Shown piece by piece: positions 8,378 to 22,142 of a stretch of DNA of 64,000 nucleotides. Made by a program: the position numbers and the translations under genes. Source of the stretch: Lysobacterales bacterium (GTDB lineage Bacteria > Pseudomonadota > Gammaproteobacteria > Xanthomonadales > SZUA-38); NCBI GenBank assembly GCA_028285525.1, contig JANQOZ010000125.1, positions 34,773 to 98,772 of the forward strand, read 5' to 3'. The notes below the pieces were generated by a model. That model did no database searches, was not told the DNA's origin, and saw only the letters and a program-made list of their open reading frames with translations. How positions within the stretch are numbered: the stretch's first letter is position 1; each line of letters opens with the position of its first letter.

Positions 8378-8821
8378 CTAAACCTGAAGCTTTTCTACCG
8401 CCGCCAGCATCGGGGCCGGGATGGCGGTGGGTCGGTGGCTGTCACGGTCGACGTACACGTGGACAAACTTGGCCAGCGCGGCGGTCTCGGGCGCACCCTC
8501 GGCAAACAGCCCCACCTGGTAAATGATGCTTGAGCGGCCGATCCGCTCAACCGCCAGCCCGCCGTCGATGTTCTGCGGATATACCAGCGGCGCAAAATAG
8601 TTGCACCGCGTTTCGACCACCAGACCGACTACTTCGCTGCGCTCGATGTCCAGAGCCCCCTCTTCGACGAGGTAGCCGTTCACGACGGTGTCGACAAGGT
8701 GGTAATACACCGCGTTGTTCACGTGTCGATAGATATCGTTGTCGCTCCAGCGGGTCTGAAGGGACTGGAAATGGACAAAAGCGCTGCGGGGTAACGGCGC
8801 TACGCGGGATTCGTTGGTCAT
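8378..8821 (-). CDS. Acyl-CoA thioesterase (4HBT/YbgC-like hotdog fold)
   Basis: LQTRWSDNDIYRHVNNAVYYHLVDTVVN... hotdog-fold thioesterase motif. Confidence 0.88.
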   Translation of the reverse strand: MTNESRVAPLPRSAFVHFQSLQTRWSDNDIYRHVNNAVYYHLVDTVVNGYLVEEGALDIERSEVVGLVVETRCNYFAPLVYPQNIDGGLAVERIGRSSIIYQVGLFAEGAPETAALAKFVHVYVDRDSHRPTAIPAPMLAAVEKLQV

Positions 8822-8941
8822 GGTGGGGTGCCTGAAAAAAGGGGCGCATTATGGCGCACCGTTGTTGCCGCATAAAGCGAGCCCCGTTGGCGGGATTGGG
8901 TACAATCCTGGCTCGAGGAGAAGCAAACAAGGGAGCCAGGG

Positions 8942-10006
8942 GTGGTCAATCGACAATGGCTGTGCGCCAGCTACGTTCCGCCGGACGAATTTCCCACGCA
9001 AAAACACTTCGAGCTGGTGGAAGCACCGATGCCGTCCCCGCAGGAGGGTGAGGTGCTGCTGCGGACGCTGCTGCTCGGTACCAGCCCCGCGCAGCGGATG
9101 TACGTCACCAAAGAAAGCGAATTCCATATCAAGGTGGCGCCCGGTGAGGTCATGAGCGGTCGCGGGGTCGCCGAGGTCATCGAGAGCTGCCACCCGCAGT
9201 ACCAGGTGGGCGACATCATGGAAGGCACGCTGGGCTGGCAGGAGTACGTGGCGATGTCACCCGACCCGCAGGTCAAAGATGGTTCGCACGTCACGCCCGT
9301 TAAAAGGGTGGAAAATCCGGTACGGCCCCTGACCACCGTGCTTGGGCTGTTTGGCCAGCGGGCCTTCAGCGCTTACGTGGGCATGGTCGAAATCGGTGAC
9401 ACCCAGCCCGGAGACCAGGTGCTGGTGTCCTCCGCGGCGGGCGGTGTGGGCGCCATCGCCTGCCAGCTCGCCCGGGCCCGCGGCGCCAGCCGGGTGGTCG
9501 GCATCGCCGGCGGCGAGGAGAAGTGCCGCTGGCTGGTCGATCAGGGGTTATGCGACGCGGCGATCGACTATCGGCAGGAGAAACTCGAAGCGCAGATCGG
9601 CGAGGCGCTGCCGGACGGCCTGAACGTGTATCTCGATAACGTGGGCGGCGACACGCTCGACGCAGCGCTTCAGCACCTGGCGGTGGGCGCCCGGGTCGCG
9701 ATCTGCGGTCACATTTCAACGGAATACCTGCGCCCCCGGCCGCCCGGGCCCACCCACTACTACAACCTGCTGTACCGCCGCTCACGGATGGAAGGGTTCT
9801 TCGTATTCGACTACCTGTCCCGCTGGGGGGAGTTCGAAGCGCAGCTTCGCCAGTGGTACGCCGACGGCCTGCTCAAGCTGACCGACCACGTGCTGGAGGG
9901 TATCGAACGAACGCCTGACGCGCTGACAAGCCTGTTTACCGGCGCCAACGTCGGCAACTGTGTGGTCCGGGTGGCGCCGGATCCGGAATCCGTACCGGCG
10001 CTGTAG
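8942..10006 (+). CDS. NADP-dependent oxidoreductase (MDR family, CurA/PTGR-like); GTG start
   Basis: GDQVLVSSAAGGVGAIACQLARARGASRVVGIAGGEEKCRWL...DVYLDNVGGDTLDAAL. Confidence 0.9.
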   Translation: MVNRQWLCASYVPPDEFPTQKHFELVEAPMPSPQEGEVLLRTLLLGTSPAQRMYVTKESEFHIKVAPGEVMSGRGVAEVIESCHPQYQVGDIMEGTLGWQEYVAMSPDPQVKDGSHVTPVKRVENPVRPLTTVLGLFGQRAFSAYVGMVEIGDTQPGDQVLVSSAAGGVGAIACQLARARGASRVVGIAGGEEKCRWLVDQGLCDAAIDYRQEKLEAQIGEALPDGLNVYLDNVGGDTLDAALQHLAVGARVAICGHISTEYLRPRPPGPTHYYNLLYRRSRMEGFFVFDYLSRWGEFEAQLRQWYADGLLKLTDHVLEGIERTPDALTSLFTGANVGNCVVRVAPDPESVPAL

Positions 10007-10037
10007 CGTGAGGTTCCACGTCCGGGACAATCGATAG

Positions 10038-10784
10038 GTGATGGCGGGTCGATGGGCCTGGCTGTTGCTGCTGACTCTGCTTGGGGCAGGTGGTGTTCAC
10101 GCCCAAGACGCCTTTGAGAACGACAGCTCGCCTGCGCTGGCCCGAGAAATTGCAAACCTGCAGCAGCGCACGTTTGAACTGACCGGCGACGACGACTGGA
10201 TGTACTTTCCCGGCAACGAAGACTCGATCATCATCGAGTACGAGTTCAGGGTGCTGTCGACCGCTGCGACGGTGCCGACTGATTTTCAGGCCGTCGTGGA
10301 GGTCTACCCCTCCAGCCGACTTGCCGACGATCAGGTGGCGCCTGAAATCACCATCGGTACCTGCCAGCCCGGCGGACCTCGAGAGCCGGTCGGCAATCTT
10401 TCGGTGGGGAGAAACCTGGTCTTGATCCGTGTTCGAAACTGCGTGCCAGTATCGGCATCTCGCGCATACGAAGTGACGTTCGCGGTGGATCAGATGTTTT
10501 CGTTTACCGGTGGAGTTCGTATCGAAGGGACCGTATCAGAGCCTGGCTCGGGAGGCGTCGGGGTGTTCCTGCTGACCGACACCAATAACGCCATCGTGGC
10601 CAATCCGACTGACGGGAGCTATCGGGTGTTTATCCCCGCTAACGTCGCCAACCGGATCAGCGTGGTGTCGACGGAATTCACCGCAGCGCCCGTGCTACTG
10701 GACCCATTTCCCGAATTCCAGATTGAAACCGTCAACATCACCGTGACGCGAACCGTCGAGATTTTCGCCGACGGCTTCGAGTAG
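10038..10784 (+). CDS. Secreted hypothetical protein ending in IFADGFE
   Basis: Signal peptide MAGRWAWLLLLTLLGAGGVHAQ; beta-rich body; C-terminal ...VEIFADGFE*. Confidence 0.75.
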   Translation: MMAGRWAWLLLLTLLGAGGVHAQDAFENDSSPALAREIANLQQRTFELTGDDDWMYFPGNEDSIIIEYEFRVLSTAATVPTDFQAVVEVYPSSRLADDQVAPEITIGTCQPGGPREPVGNLSVGRNLVLIRVRNCVPVSASRAYEVTFAVDQMFSFTGGVRIEGTVSEPGSGGVGVFLLTDTNNAIVANPTDGSYRVFIPANVANRISVVSTEFTAAPVLLDPFPEFQIETVNITVTRTVEIFADGFE

Positions 10785-10848
10785 GGACCACTGACTCCAG
10801 GGCCTTGTGGGCACGCGCTGAAAGTCAACGAACTAACGTGACAGGACA

Positions 10849-13101
10849 CTAAGCCTCCACGACCAGCGAGTCGACCTTCTGGAATCCGCGGGGTAGCTTG
10901 CGACCCCGCTTGGCCCGCTCGCCGGTGTAGTGTTCAAGGTCTTTCGGCTTGAGCCTCAGGTGCCGACCGCCGGAGTGAGCCAGCACGTCAGCGCCCTCCG
11001 GTGCGCACACCACCGCCACGACACGCTCATCACCGGCCTTTAGAAGTTTTGGCGGTATATTAATGATTTTATTGCCTTTACCGCGCGCCATTTCCGGTAG
11101 GTCAGCCAGGCTAAATGCCAGCAGGTAACCCCCGGAGGTGACCGCCACCACCCGGTCAGTCGCGGGTTCACTCACCATCGATGGAGTGAGCACGGCCGCG
11201 CCGGCGGGCACCGTCAGCGAGGCTTTGCCGGCCTTGGCGCGGGTGTAGAGGTTTTCCAGACTGGTGAAGAAGCCATAGCCGAAGCTCGAAGCGAGGAGCA
11301 CCTTGTCCTCGGGCCGGCCCGCGATCGCGGCGCAGAACTGGGCGCCGGCGGCGGGGCTGAAGCGTGAGGTCAGCGGTTCACCCTGGCTGCGGGCGGACGG
11401 CAGGGTGTGGGCCGCGAGCGAGTAGCTGCGGCCTTTGCTGTCCAGAAAGACCGCCTGCTGATTGCTACGGCCGCGCGCGCTGGCGAGGTACCCGTCGCCG
11501 GACTTGAAATTGAGCGTTGAGGCGTCGATCTCGTGGCCCTTGGCGGCCCGCGCCCAGCCGCCCTGGGACAGCACAACGGTCACCGGCTCGGTGGGCATCA
11601 GGTCGGTTTCGCTCATGGCCTCGGCAGGCTCCCGGGCGACGATCTGACAGCGTCGCTCGTCGCCATGGGTTTTGACGTCTGAGGCAATCTCGTCGGCGAT
11701 GAGCTTCTTCAGTTTGCGGGGTGAGTTCAGGATCCCCTCAAGCGTTTTGCGCTCGTCCTCCAGCTCCGCCTGCTCACCCTGAATCTTCATCTCTTCCAGC
11801 CTAGCCAGGTGGCGCAGCTTGAGATCGAGGATCGCTTCGGACTGCCGCTCTGACAGGTTGAAGGTCTTCATCAGCACCGGTCCGGGTTCGTCTTCCTCCC
11901 GGACGATCCGGATCACCTCGTCGATGTTCAGGTAGGCGACCAGCAAACCTTCGAGGATGTGCAGCCGGTCCAGCACCTTGTCCAGCCGCCACTGCAGCCT
12001 GCGACGCACGGTCTCAGTTCGGAAGGCCAGCCACTCGTTCAGGATTTGCGCCAGGTTCTTGACCTGCGGGCGGCCGTTCGTGCCGATCAGGTTCAGATTT
12101 ACCCTGACGTTGCGTTCCAGGTCGGTGGTCGCAAACAGGTGGCTCATGAGTCCATAGACGTCCACGCGGTTGGACCGCGGGATCAGCACCAGCCGGGTGG
12201 GGTTCTCGTGGTCACCCTCGTCCCGGAAGTCGTCCAGCATTGGGAGCTTCTTGGCGCGGATCTGCGCGGCGATCTGCTCCTGAATCTTGTTCGGCGAAAC
12301 CTGGTGGGGCAGGGCGGTGATCACAATGTTGCCATCCTCGCGTTTCCACACGGCGCGCAGCTTGATCGAGCCGTGGCCGGTCTCATACATCGCGCGGATG
12401 TCCTCCGGCGGCGTGATAATTTCCGCGCCGGTGGGAAAGTCGGGCCCTTTGATGTGTTCACACAGCTCGGCGACCGGCGTGCGGCTGTTGGCCAGCAGCC
12501 GGATGCAGGCGGAGGCCACCTCTTTCATGTTGTGCGGCGGTACGTCCGTCGCCATACCGACGGCAATGCCGGAGGCACCGTTGAGCAGCACGTTGGGCAG
12601 CCGGGCCGGCAGCAGGGTCGGTTCAGTCTGGGTGCCGTCGTAGTTGGGCTGCCAGTCCACCGTGCCCTGGCCCAGCTCGCTGAGCAGCACCTTGGCGTAG
12701 GCCGACAGGCGCGATTCGGTGTAGCGCATCGCGGCAAACGACTTGGGATCGTCCACCGAACCGAAGTTGCCCTGGCCGTCCACCAGCGGATAGCGGTAGG
12801 AAAACGGCTGAGCCATCAGGACCATGGCCTCGTAGCACGCGCTGTCTCCGTGCGGGTGGAACTTGCCGATCACGTCGCCCACGGTGCGGGCGGATTTTTT
12901 GTGCTTGGAGCTGGCGGACAGGCCGAGCTCCGACATGGCGTAGACGATGCGCCGCTGCACCGGCTTGAGGCCGTCAGCGATGCTCGGCAGCGCCCGGTCG
13001 AGCACCACGTACATTGAATAGTCGAGGTACGCCTTCTCGGCGTACTCCCGCAGCGACAGCTGTTCAAAGCCGCCGGGTGGCGCTTCAATCGTTTGCGTCA
13101 T
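10849..13101 (-). CDS. parC: DNA topoisomerase IV subunit A
   Basis: [32 protein letters not shown]...[61 protein letters not shown]. Confidence 0.97.
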   Translation of the reverse strand: MTQTIEAPPGGFEQLSLREYAEKAYLDYSMYVVLDRALPSIADGLKPVQRRIVYAMSELGLSASSKHKKSARTVGDVIGKFHPHGDSACYEAMVLMAQPFSYRYPLVDGQGNFGSVDDPKSFAAMRYTESRLSAYAKVLLSELGQGTVDWQPNYDGTQTEPTLLPARLPNVLLNGASGIAVGMATDVPPHNMKEVASACIRLLANSRTPVAELCEHIKGPDFPTGAEIITPPEDIRAMYETGHGSIKLRAVWKREDGNIVITALPHQVSPNKIQEQIAAQIRAKKLPMLDDFRDEGDHENPTRLVLIPRSNRVDVYGLMSHLFATTDLERNVRVNLNLIGTNGRPQVKNLAQILNEWLAFRTETVRRRLQWRLDKVLDRLHILEGLLVAYLNIDEVIRIVREEDEPGPVLMKTFNLSERQSEAILDLKLRHLARLEEMKIQGEQAELEDERKTLEGILNSPRKLKKLIADEIASDVKTHGDERRCQIVAREPAEAMSETDLMPTEPVTVVLSQGGWARAAKGHEIDASTLNFKSGDGYLASARGRSNQQAVFLDSKGRSYSLAAHTLPSARSQGEPLTSRFSPAAGAQFCAAIAGRPEDKVLLASSFGYGFFTSLENLYTRAKAGKASLTVPAGAAVLTPSMVSEPATDRVVAVTSGGYLLAFSLADLPEMARGKGNKIINIPPKLLKAGDERVVAVVCAPEGADVLAHSGGRHLRLKPKDLEHYTGERAKRGRKLPRGFQKVDSLVVEA

Positions 13102-13128
13102 GGTTCTTACCTTTAGCGGACCGCCGAA

Positions 13129-15009
13129 TCAGACTTCGGCGAGGTCACCTTTCTTTTCGAGCCACGCCTTGCGATCGCCGGCGCGCTTCTTGGCCAGCAG
13201 CATGTCCATCAGCGGCCGGGTCTTATCGCCGGGCGTGACGGTGAGCTGCACCAGCCGGCGGGTGTCCGGCTCGATCGCGCTCTCCTTAAGCTGCGCCGGG
13301 CTCATCTCCCCGAGGCCCTTGAAGCGGGTCACGGAGATTTTGACGTTGCGCTTCTCGCGCTGGAGCTTTTCCGTCAGGTGGTCTCGCTCGGCCTCGTCGA
13401 GCGCGTAGTACTTTTCTTTGCCGACATCGATGCGAAACAGCGGCGGCATGGCAACAAACACGTGGCCCTCCCGGACCAGCGGCTCGAAGTGGCGCAGAAA
13501 CAACGCGCAGAGCAGGGTGGCGATGTGCAGGCCGTCGCTATCGGCGTCCGCCAGCACGATGACCTTGCCGTAGCGCAGGCCGTCCAGGTCTTCGGTGCCC
13601 GGGTCGACGCCGATCGCGACCGACAGGTCATGCACTTCCTGGGAGCCCAGCACCGAGCCGGACTCCACCTCCCAGGTGTTCAGGATTTTGCCGCGCAGCG
13701 GCAGGATCGCCTGGAACTCGCGGTTGCGGGCCTGCTTGGCTGAGCCGCCGGCGGAGTCACCCTCCACCAGAAACAGTTCGGTGCGCGACGTTTCCTGCGA
13801 CGTGCAGTCCGCCAGCTTGCCCGGCAGCGCCGGGCCGGCGGTGATCTTCTTGCGCACCACCTTCTTGGCCGCCTTGAGGCGCTTCTGCGCGTTGGCGATC
13901 GCGAGCTGGGCAATCGCCTCGCCGTCGGCCACGTTGTTGTGCAGCCAGAGGCTGAAAGCGTCTTTGATGATGCCGGTGACCAGCCCCGCGGCCTCGCGCG
14001 TGGACAGCCGCTCTTTGGTCTGGCCCGAGAACTGCGGGTCCTCCAGCTTAATCGACAGGATGTAGCTGATGCGCTCCCAGGCGTCCTCCGGCGCCAGCTT
14101 GATGCCCCGGGGCAGGAGGTTGTGGATGTCGCAGAACTCGCGCAGCGCCTCGGTCAAACCGGTGCGCAGCCCGTTGACGTGGGTGCCTCCCTGCCCGGTA
14201 GGGATCAGGTTGACGTAGCTTTCCTGCACCAGCTCACCTTCCGGAACCCAGCACAGCGCCCACTCAACCGCCTCCGTCTCGGTGTCCTTGGCGCCGACAA
14301 TGGCCTGCTCGGGCAGCGTGGCGAAACCCTCGAGCTCGCCGCTCAGGTAGTCAAAGAGGCCGTCCTCGTAATACCACTCGTCTTTGTCGCCGGTTTTTTC
14401 GTCCTTCAGCCGGACGGTCAGTCCAGGGCAGAGCACCGCCTTGGCGCGCAGCACGTGGCGCAGCTTGGTGAGCGAGATACGTGCGCTATCGAAATAGCTG
14501 GCGTCCGGCCAGAAGCGCACGCGCGTGCCGGTATTGCGCTGGCCGACGGTGCCCACCTCTTTGAGGTCGCTGGTTTTTTCGCCGTTCGCAAAGGCGATGT
14601 GGTGTTCGGTGGCATCGCGCTTGATCCACACGTCCAGCTTCGACGACAGGGCGTTCACCACCGACACGCCGACGCCGTGCAGACCGCCTGAAAACTGGTA
14701 GTTTTTGTTCGAGAACTTGCCGCCGGCGTGGAGCTTGGTCAGGATCACCTCAACCCCCGGAATGCCTTCCTCCGGGTGCAGGTCCACCGGCATGCCGCGC
14801 CCGTCGTCCGACACCTCTACCGAACCGTCTTTGTAGACCGTTACGTCTACCAGCTTGGCGTGCCCGGCCACCGCCTCGTCGACGCTGTTGTCGATGACCT
14901 CCTGCGCCAGATGGTTGGGCCGAGTGGTGTCGGTGTACATGCCGGGGCGGCGCTGTACCGGCTCCAGTCCGGACAGGATCTCAATATCTTCAGCGGTGTA
15001 GCGACTCAT
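13129..15009 (-). CDS. parE: DNA topoisomerase IV subunit B
   Basis: RRPGMYTDTTRPNHLAQEVIDNSVDEA...SDDGRGMPVDLH...LFLVEGDSAGGSAKQARNREFQAILPLRGKILN. Confidence 0.97.
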   Translation of the reverse strand: MSRYTAEDIEILSGLEPVQRRPGMYTDTTRPNHLAQEVIDNSVDEAVAGHAKLVDVTVYKDGSVEVSDDGRGMPVDLHPEEGIPGVEVILTKLHAGGKFSNKNYQFSGGLHGVGVSVVNALSSKLDVWIKRDATEHHIAFANGEKTSDLKEVGTVGQRNTGTRVRFWPDASYFDSARISLTKLRHVLRAKAVLCPGLTVRLKDEKTGDKDEWYYEDGLFDYLSGELEGFATLPEQAIVGAKDTETEAVEWALCWVPEGELVQESYVNLIPTGQGGTHVNGLRTGLTEALREFCDIHNLLPRGIKLAPEDAWERISYILSIKLEDPQFSGQTKERLSTREAAGLVTGIIKDAFSLWLHNNVADGEAIAQLAIANAQKRLKAAKKVVRKKITAGPALPGKLADCTSQETSRTELFLVEGDSAGGSAKQARNREFQAILPLRGKILNTWEVESGSVLGSQEVHDLSVAIGVDPGTEDLDGLRYGKVIVLADADSDGLHIATLLCALFLRHFEPLVREGHVFVAMPPLFRIDVGKEKYYALDEAERDHLTEKLQREKRNVKISVTRFKGLGEMSPAQLKESAIEPDTRRLVQLTVTPGDKTRPLMDMLLAKKRAGDRKAWLEKKGDLAEV

Positions 15010-15093
15010 GGAAAAGCGGCCGAAAACGGCGTCAGGTGGTTAGTCGAACGATATTGGCGCTTTTCCAGGGGCAATGCAACAATCGTGCAAAAA

Positions 15094-15140
15094 ACACAAG
15101 ATGTAGCAAAAAACCCTGGAAAAAACGCTAGATCTGGGGG
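15094..15140. promoter_or_regulatory. Possible tandem NrdR-like boxes upstream of parE
   Basis: ACACAAGATGTAGCAA (15094) and ACGCTAGATCTGGGGG (15125), 31 bp apart; partial match to NrdR box ACACWATATATWGTGT. Confidence 0.3.
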
Positions 15141-15285
15141 TGGCGCAAGATGTCTTGAGACCCGCTGACGGGCCGCCGACGGGGTCGAGGCGGGAAACGG
15201 CCGCCCGGACGGCGCCGGAGCGTGCCCGCCATCCCGTCCCAGGCCAAACCTGCCCCGCATCACCCGCGTGATTGCGAAAGAGCCA

Positions 15286-15314
15286 TTGGGGCGCCGCCGG
15301 GAATCGGCTACAAT
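15286..15314 (+). promoter_or_regulatory. Candidate sigma70 promoter for pyrG
   Basis: TTGGGG-17 bp-TACAAT. Confidence 0.5.
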
Positions 15315-15390
15315 ACCCGCCCGTTATGTCTAACGGAATTCGTCTCTCTCATCCCCGCCTGTGGCGTCCCTGCGCGCATCGGGTCAATAA

Positions 15391-19203
<3,813 letters not shown>

Positions 19204-19290
19204 TCGGGCAGACGCGGCGGAGCCCAATGCGCCGTTGACCTTTGTCCCGGCACCGGTGACAATGCGCAAATCACGTGATTAAGTGGCGCT

Positions 19291-19578
19291 ATGCGACTGA
19301 TCAACCTCATGTTTATTGCGATTCTCCTGCTGCTCCAGCAGCAGCTGTGGTTCGCGCAGGGCGGGCTGCGGGACAGCTGGCGCCTGCAGCGGGCCGTGGA
19401 GGCGCAGCAGGCCGAGAACCAGCAGCTGTTGGATCGCAACCGTTCCCTGCGCGCGCAGGTCCAGGACCTGAAGTCCGGCTCGGAGGCGGTTGAGGAGCTG
19501 GCGCGAAGCGAGCTGGGGCTGCTCGGCCCCGACGAGTCGTTCTACCAGATCGTCGAGCTCAGCCGAGGTTCCCGCTGA
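19291..19578 (+). CDS. ftsB: Cell division protein FtsB
   Basis: Short TM + coiled coil following eno: LLLQQQLWFAQGGLRDSWRLQRAVEAQQAENQQLLDRNRSLRAQVQDLKSGSEAVEELARSELGLLGPDESFYQIVE. Confidence 0.93.
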   Translation: MRLINLMFIAILLLLQQQLWFAQGGLRDSWRLQRAVEAQQAENQQLLDRNRSLRAQVQDLKSGSEAVEELARSELGLLGPDESFYQIVELSRGSR

Positions 19579-20654
19579 CCGACACCAACGCCGCAAGGCC
19601 GGCCTCACCGCTGCCCGACTGGCCAACCGCCAACCCGCCCCCGACCGCCACCGGCACCCTCAAGGCCCAGCCCGAAGATTTTGTCGTCGACGAGTTGCTC
19701 GATGTCGAGCTGACGGGCGCGGGGGAGTTTCTCTGGCTAAGGGTCACCAAACGCGGAGTCAACACGGCGGACGTCGCCCGGGTGCTGGCTAAACAGGCCG
19801 GGCTCCCGGTCCGCGCCGTCAGCTATTCGGGCCTCAAGGATCGCCAGGCGGTTGCCACCCAGTGGTTCAGCCTGCACCTGCCGGGTATGCCCGATCCGGA
19901 CCTGCCGGACGCGCTGAGTCCTGGGGTCGAGATTCTTCAGCGCGTGCGCCATCAGAAAAAACTGCGCAGCGGCACGCACCGCGCCAACCGCTTCGAGATT
20001 TGCTTGAGGGACTGCCGCCTCGAGCTGGACGACATGGATCGACGCTGTGAGGAGGTGAAGCGCCATGGCGTGCCCAACTACTTCGGGGCGCAGCGCTTCG
20101 GCCGCAACGGCGACAACCTTCGGCAGGTGCATAACTGGTACGCGGAGCCCGCGGGCGGCCGACGCGGCGGCAGTCGGCGCCGCCGCGGGCGTCATCTGGA
20201 GGGTATTCTTCATTCCACCGCCCGGGCGTTTTTGTTTAACGAAGTGCTGGCCGAGCGTGTGGCGGACGGCACCTGGCGAAGCGGTCGGGACGGCGATATC
20301 TGGATGCTGGCGGGAACGCGGTCGGTGTTTGGGCCTGAGCCGCTGAGCGACGAGCTGAGCGAACGCTGCCGGCTGGGTGACGTTGCGCCGACCGGTCCGC
20401 TGTACGGCAAGGCGGGTGGCGAGCTTTGGCCGGCGTGGGAGCAGGCACTGCTGGGGCAGCATCCCGTACTCACCAGCGGCCTGGACGCAGCCGGCGCCCG
20501 GCCGGCGCGTCGGCGTCTGAGCCTGCGCCCCGCGGATTTTGCCTGGGAGAGCAGTGGCGATGAGCTGAAGCTGTCGTTTGAGCTGCCGCGGGGCGAGTTT
20601 GCCACCGCGGTGCTCCGAGAGCTGATCGACGTGGCGGGTCAGCCCGTCAGGTAA
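19575..20654 (+). CDS. truD: tRNA pseudouridine(13) synthase TruD (start uncertain; CTG at 19575 best fits homology)
   Basis: TGTLKAQPEDFVVDE..EFLWLRVTKRGVNTADVARVLAKQAGLPVRAVSYSGLKDRQAVATQWFSLHLPG; conserved N-term precedes the TTG used in the ORF track (19695). Confidence 0.9.
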   Translation: MTDTNAARPASPLPDWPTANPPPTATGTLKAQPEDFVVDELLDVELTGAGEFLWLRVTKRGVNTADVARVLAKQAGLPVRAVSYSGLKDRQAVATQWFSLHLPGMPDPDLPDALSPGVEILQRVRHQKKLRSGTHRANRFEICLRDCRLELDDMDRRCEEVKRHGVPNYFGAQRFGRNGDNLRQVHNWYAEPAGGRRGGSRRRRGRHLEGILHSTARAFLFNEVLAERVADGTWRSGRDGDIWMLAGTRSVFGPEPLSDELSERCRLGDVAPTGPLYGKAGGELWPAWEQALLGQHPVLTSGLDAAGARPARRRLSLRPADFAWESSGDELKLSFELPRGEFATAVLRELIDVAGQPVR

Positions 20655-21388
20655 ACGAGCCAAGCACGAAGATCGATCGTGCCGGTGGCCGCCAGCAGCG
20701 GCACCACGCACGTGGCCAGCGCGATCGTGAGGGCAAAGCCTGGCCAGCCGAGCCGGCCCGACAGCCCGGCCAGCAGCGCGATCCCGCCACCGCCTCCCAG
20801 CAGGAAATTCCCCGGTACGTTGAGCAACAGCCCCAGCAGCACGTAGTCCGCCGGGCCGCCGCGGCGCGCGAGCCAGCCGGCGGCCCGCTGCGTCAGCCGG
20901 TGGCGTGCGAGGGTCGCATCCCGCTGGTCGTCGAAGTGAAGCGCCTGTTCCCGCCAGCGGTGCAGGACGGGGAGCTGAAGGCAGTGACTGCGCAGATACA
21001 CGCCGGCGCCAAACGCCAGGTTCAGGCCGACCAGCGTTGCCAGGTAGGCCACCAGCGCGCCGAGCTTGCCGAACACCAGCATCATCAGAATTCCCAGCTC
21101 GATTCCCGGCATAAATGGCAGCGCCAGCAGCAGCGCGTAGCTCACGCCGCTCGTGATCAGCAGCGCCGGCGTCTGCCGGGCGTCGGTCAGCAGCTGAACC
21201 AGATCCATCTCCAGATCCCAGAGCAGCACGGCTGCGGCCGCGGCGAGCAGCAGGACCAGCACCAACGCAGTGATGCTTCGCCGGCGCGCGCGCAGCGCGG
21301 CGGCATCCGGGACCGTTTGCCGCGGCGGAGTGCTGGCGTGAGCCGGGCCGGTGTCCGGCGTGTTTGCTGGCTGAGCGGGTTCGTTCAT
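20639..21388 (-). CDS. Polytopic membrane protein, VTT/TMEM64 (DedA-superfamily)-like
   Basis: Several TM segments; ALPFMPGIELGILMMLVFGKLGALVAYLATLVGLNLAFGAG. Confidence 0.6.
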   Translation of the reverse strand: MNEPAQPANTPDTGPAHASTPPRQTVPDAAALRARRRSITALVLVLLLAAAAAVLLWDLEMDLVQLLTDARQTPALLITSGVSYALLLALPFMPGIELGILMMLVFGKLGALVAYLATLVGLNLAFGAGVYLRSHCLQLPVLHRWREQALHFDDQRDATLARHRLTQRAAGWLARRGGPADYVLLGLLLNVPGNFLLGGGGGIALLAGLSGRLGWPGFALTIALATCVVPLLAATGTIDLRAWLVYLTG

Positions 21389-21479
21389 CTGCTGGCCTGC
21401 GTGGAGAGCACTACCCTACAGATGCAAGGCTAGCTTGGCCCGTGCCAGGGGTTGCCGGCGCCACCAGCGTTGCGGCGGG

Positions 21480-22061
21480 TCAGCCGGCGCTCAGCAGCAC
21501 GTAAACCGCACCGGTCCCGCCGTCGTTGGGGCGGGCGGAGGTGAAGGCGAGCACGGCTTTGCGGCGTCGCAGCAGGCTGTTGGTCAAGCCCTTCAGCACC
21601 GGCCCACGCGACTTTGAGCGCAGGCCTTTGCCGTGGATGATCTTGACGCAGGTGATGCCGCGCTGCTGGCAGTAGTCGATGAAGTCCAACACGCTCACCC
21701 GCGCGGCTTCGATGTTCATCTGGTGCAGGTCGAGCTCGGCGCCAACGCTGTACTGGCCGCGGCGCAGCTTCTTCAGCAGCCTGGGTGAGAGCCCGTCGCG
21801 GACAAAATTGAGCTCCTCGCCAGACTCGACTTCGGCCCAGTCGATCTCCCCGCGCTTCAGCTCGTCCATCACCCGGCGTTCGTCGGCGCGGCTGTGCCGG
21901 TTGGACGGTGGGGGCGGCGGTTTGCGCCGCCGTTCGCGGGTGCTCTTGAGGGGCCTTACGTCGGCCATCTCCTGGCGAAACAGGTCGAGATCGTCCGCCT
22001 GCTCCGGGTGCGAATCGTCCTTGGGCGGCTTGGTCGAATCGCTGGGCGGGGGCGGGCTCAT
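21480..22061 (-). CDS. Smr/MutS-family endonuclease domain protein
   Basis: [58 protein letters not shown]...[19 protein letters not shown]. Confidence 0.93.
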   Translation of the reverse strand: MSPPPPSDSTKPPKDDSHPEQADDLDLFRQEMADVRPLKSTRERRRKPPPPPSNRHSRADERRVMDELKRGEIDWAEVESGEELNFVRDGLSPRLLKKLRRGQYSVGAELDLHQMNIEAARVSVLDFIDYCQQRGITCVKIIHGKGLRSKSRGPVLKGLTNSLLRRRKAVLAFTSARPNDGGTGAVYVLLSAG

Positions 22062-22142
22062 GACGGGTGGAACGGTGACTCATTCAGGCGGCTGCGGGGC
22101 AATTCCAGTATATTACCCGCTTCTTTTTTGAGAAGCGCACGG

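Noticed and set aside
11959-13017. 352-aa ORF antisense to parC
   Set aside because: Spurious high-GC ORF; parC motifs on the - strand are definitive.
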